Of a stretch of 64,000 bases of DNA, positions 63,946 to 64,000 are shown piece by piece. This DNA is from Candidatus Zixiibacteriota bacterium (GTDB lineage: Bacteria > Zixibacteria > MSB-5A5 > GN15 > FEB-12), in the NCBI GenBank assembly GCA_019038695.1, contig JAHOYZ010000001.1, positions 33,500 through 97,499 of the forward strand. The letters are read 5' to 3'. The position numbers were made by a program, and so were the translations under genes. The first letter of the stretch is position 1. Every line of letters begins with the position of its first letter. A model generated the notes under the pieces. The model saw only the letters and a program-made list of their open reading frames with translations, searched no databases and was not told the origin of the DNA.

Positions 63946-64000
63946 TGTCAAGGCAAAGTAGAAATGTCCTATTTTTAGCAAAGTAGAAATGTCCTATTTG
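63946..64000. mobile_element. Probable insertion-sequence end with direct repeats
   Basis: The 22-base word beginning GCAAAGTAGAAATGTCC occurs at 63953-63974 and 63978-63999, period 25. Multiple short direct repeats of this kind at an element terminus, starting TGTCAAGG, are typical of IS21-type ends, and I recall this word from such elements; no transposase is in the window. The exact edge is a guess at the TGT near 63946. Confidence 0.5.

Overview
The window looks like a chromosomal segment of a Gram-negative-type bacterium from a poorly cultured lineage, probably candidate phylum Zixibacteria or a close relative. This is inference from recognised features: several secreted proteins end in dockerin-like calcium-binding repeats with the core NIADLTYLVAYLFTGG, there are paired GWxTD-domain proteins, and there is a lipid A/heptose-type glycosyltransferase cluster with an MsbA-like exporter. 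Base composition looks close to 50% GC and even throughout. Most of the window is ordinary, densely packed core genome; the accessory signal sits in intergenic repeats, secreted dockerin-type proteins and an insertion-sequence end at the right edge.

Layout. 1-4181 (minus): a membrane protein cut by the edge, a GT4 glycosyltransferase and a DUF2723/TPR membrane protein. 4182-8521: two secreted dockerin-type proteins, a dockerin remnant, and two mosaics of intergenic inverted repeats. 8522-12640 (minus): ribD-ribE-ribBA-ribH-nusB behind an FMN riboswitch whose terminator and antiterminator can both be read directly. 12639-16830 (minus): a soluble hybrid histidine kinase and a membrane GAF protein. 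17022-27601 (minus): RNase HIII-like, EF-P, a sensor kinase, prepilin peptidase, rsmE, prmA, dnaJ, dnaK, grpE and hrcA, the classic heat-shock cluster but without a CIRCE element. 27897-33228: a small exported protein, an exported bleomycin-hydrolase-type peptidase, a GlcD-type oxidase and two exported DUF1573 proteins. The second DUF1573 gene has an in-frame TGA exactly at the first Cys of its CxC motif and is a strong candidate for a new selenoprotein. 33333-38181 (minus): an apparent operon of ECF sigma factor, zinc-finger anti-sigma factor, lipoprotein and two GWxTD proteins. 38346-47428 (plus): MFS exporter, tRNA-Ala, an FG-GAP/dockerin protein, an outer-membrane-like protein, an OPT transporter and a GT39/TPR protein. 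47503-55792: PhaR-like regulator, two stand-alone receivers, smpB, amidase, GGDEF protein, XerC/D, ComF and an M28 peptidase. 55813-63868 (minus): Rel (p)ppGpp enzyme, then GT9, GT2, GT9, GT4 and an MsbA-like ABC exporter in translationally coupled order. 63946-64000: the probable end of an insertion sequence.

How the genes work together: the left-edge and right-edge glycosyltransferases, the ABC exporter and the GT39 and DUF2723 proteins point to envelope glycan assembly. The rib operon makes riboflavin under FMN feedback. hrcA-grpE-dnaK-dnaJ with prmA and rsmE is protein homeostasis and ribosome modification. The sigma/anti-sigma/GWxTD operon is probably an envelope-sensing regulon of unknown output.

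The observation most worth following is the TGA-containing DUF1573 gene at 32482-33228. The reading frame is open on both sides of the TGA, a full-length Cys-containing paralogue lies directly upstream, a hairpin of bacterial-SECIS geometry follows the TGA, and TGA is used as a normal stop elsewhere in the window.
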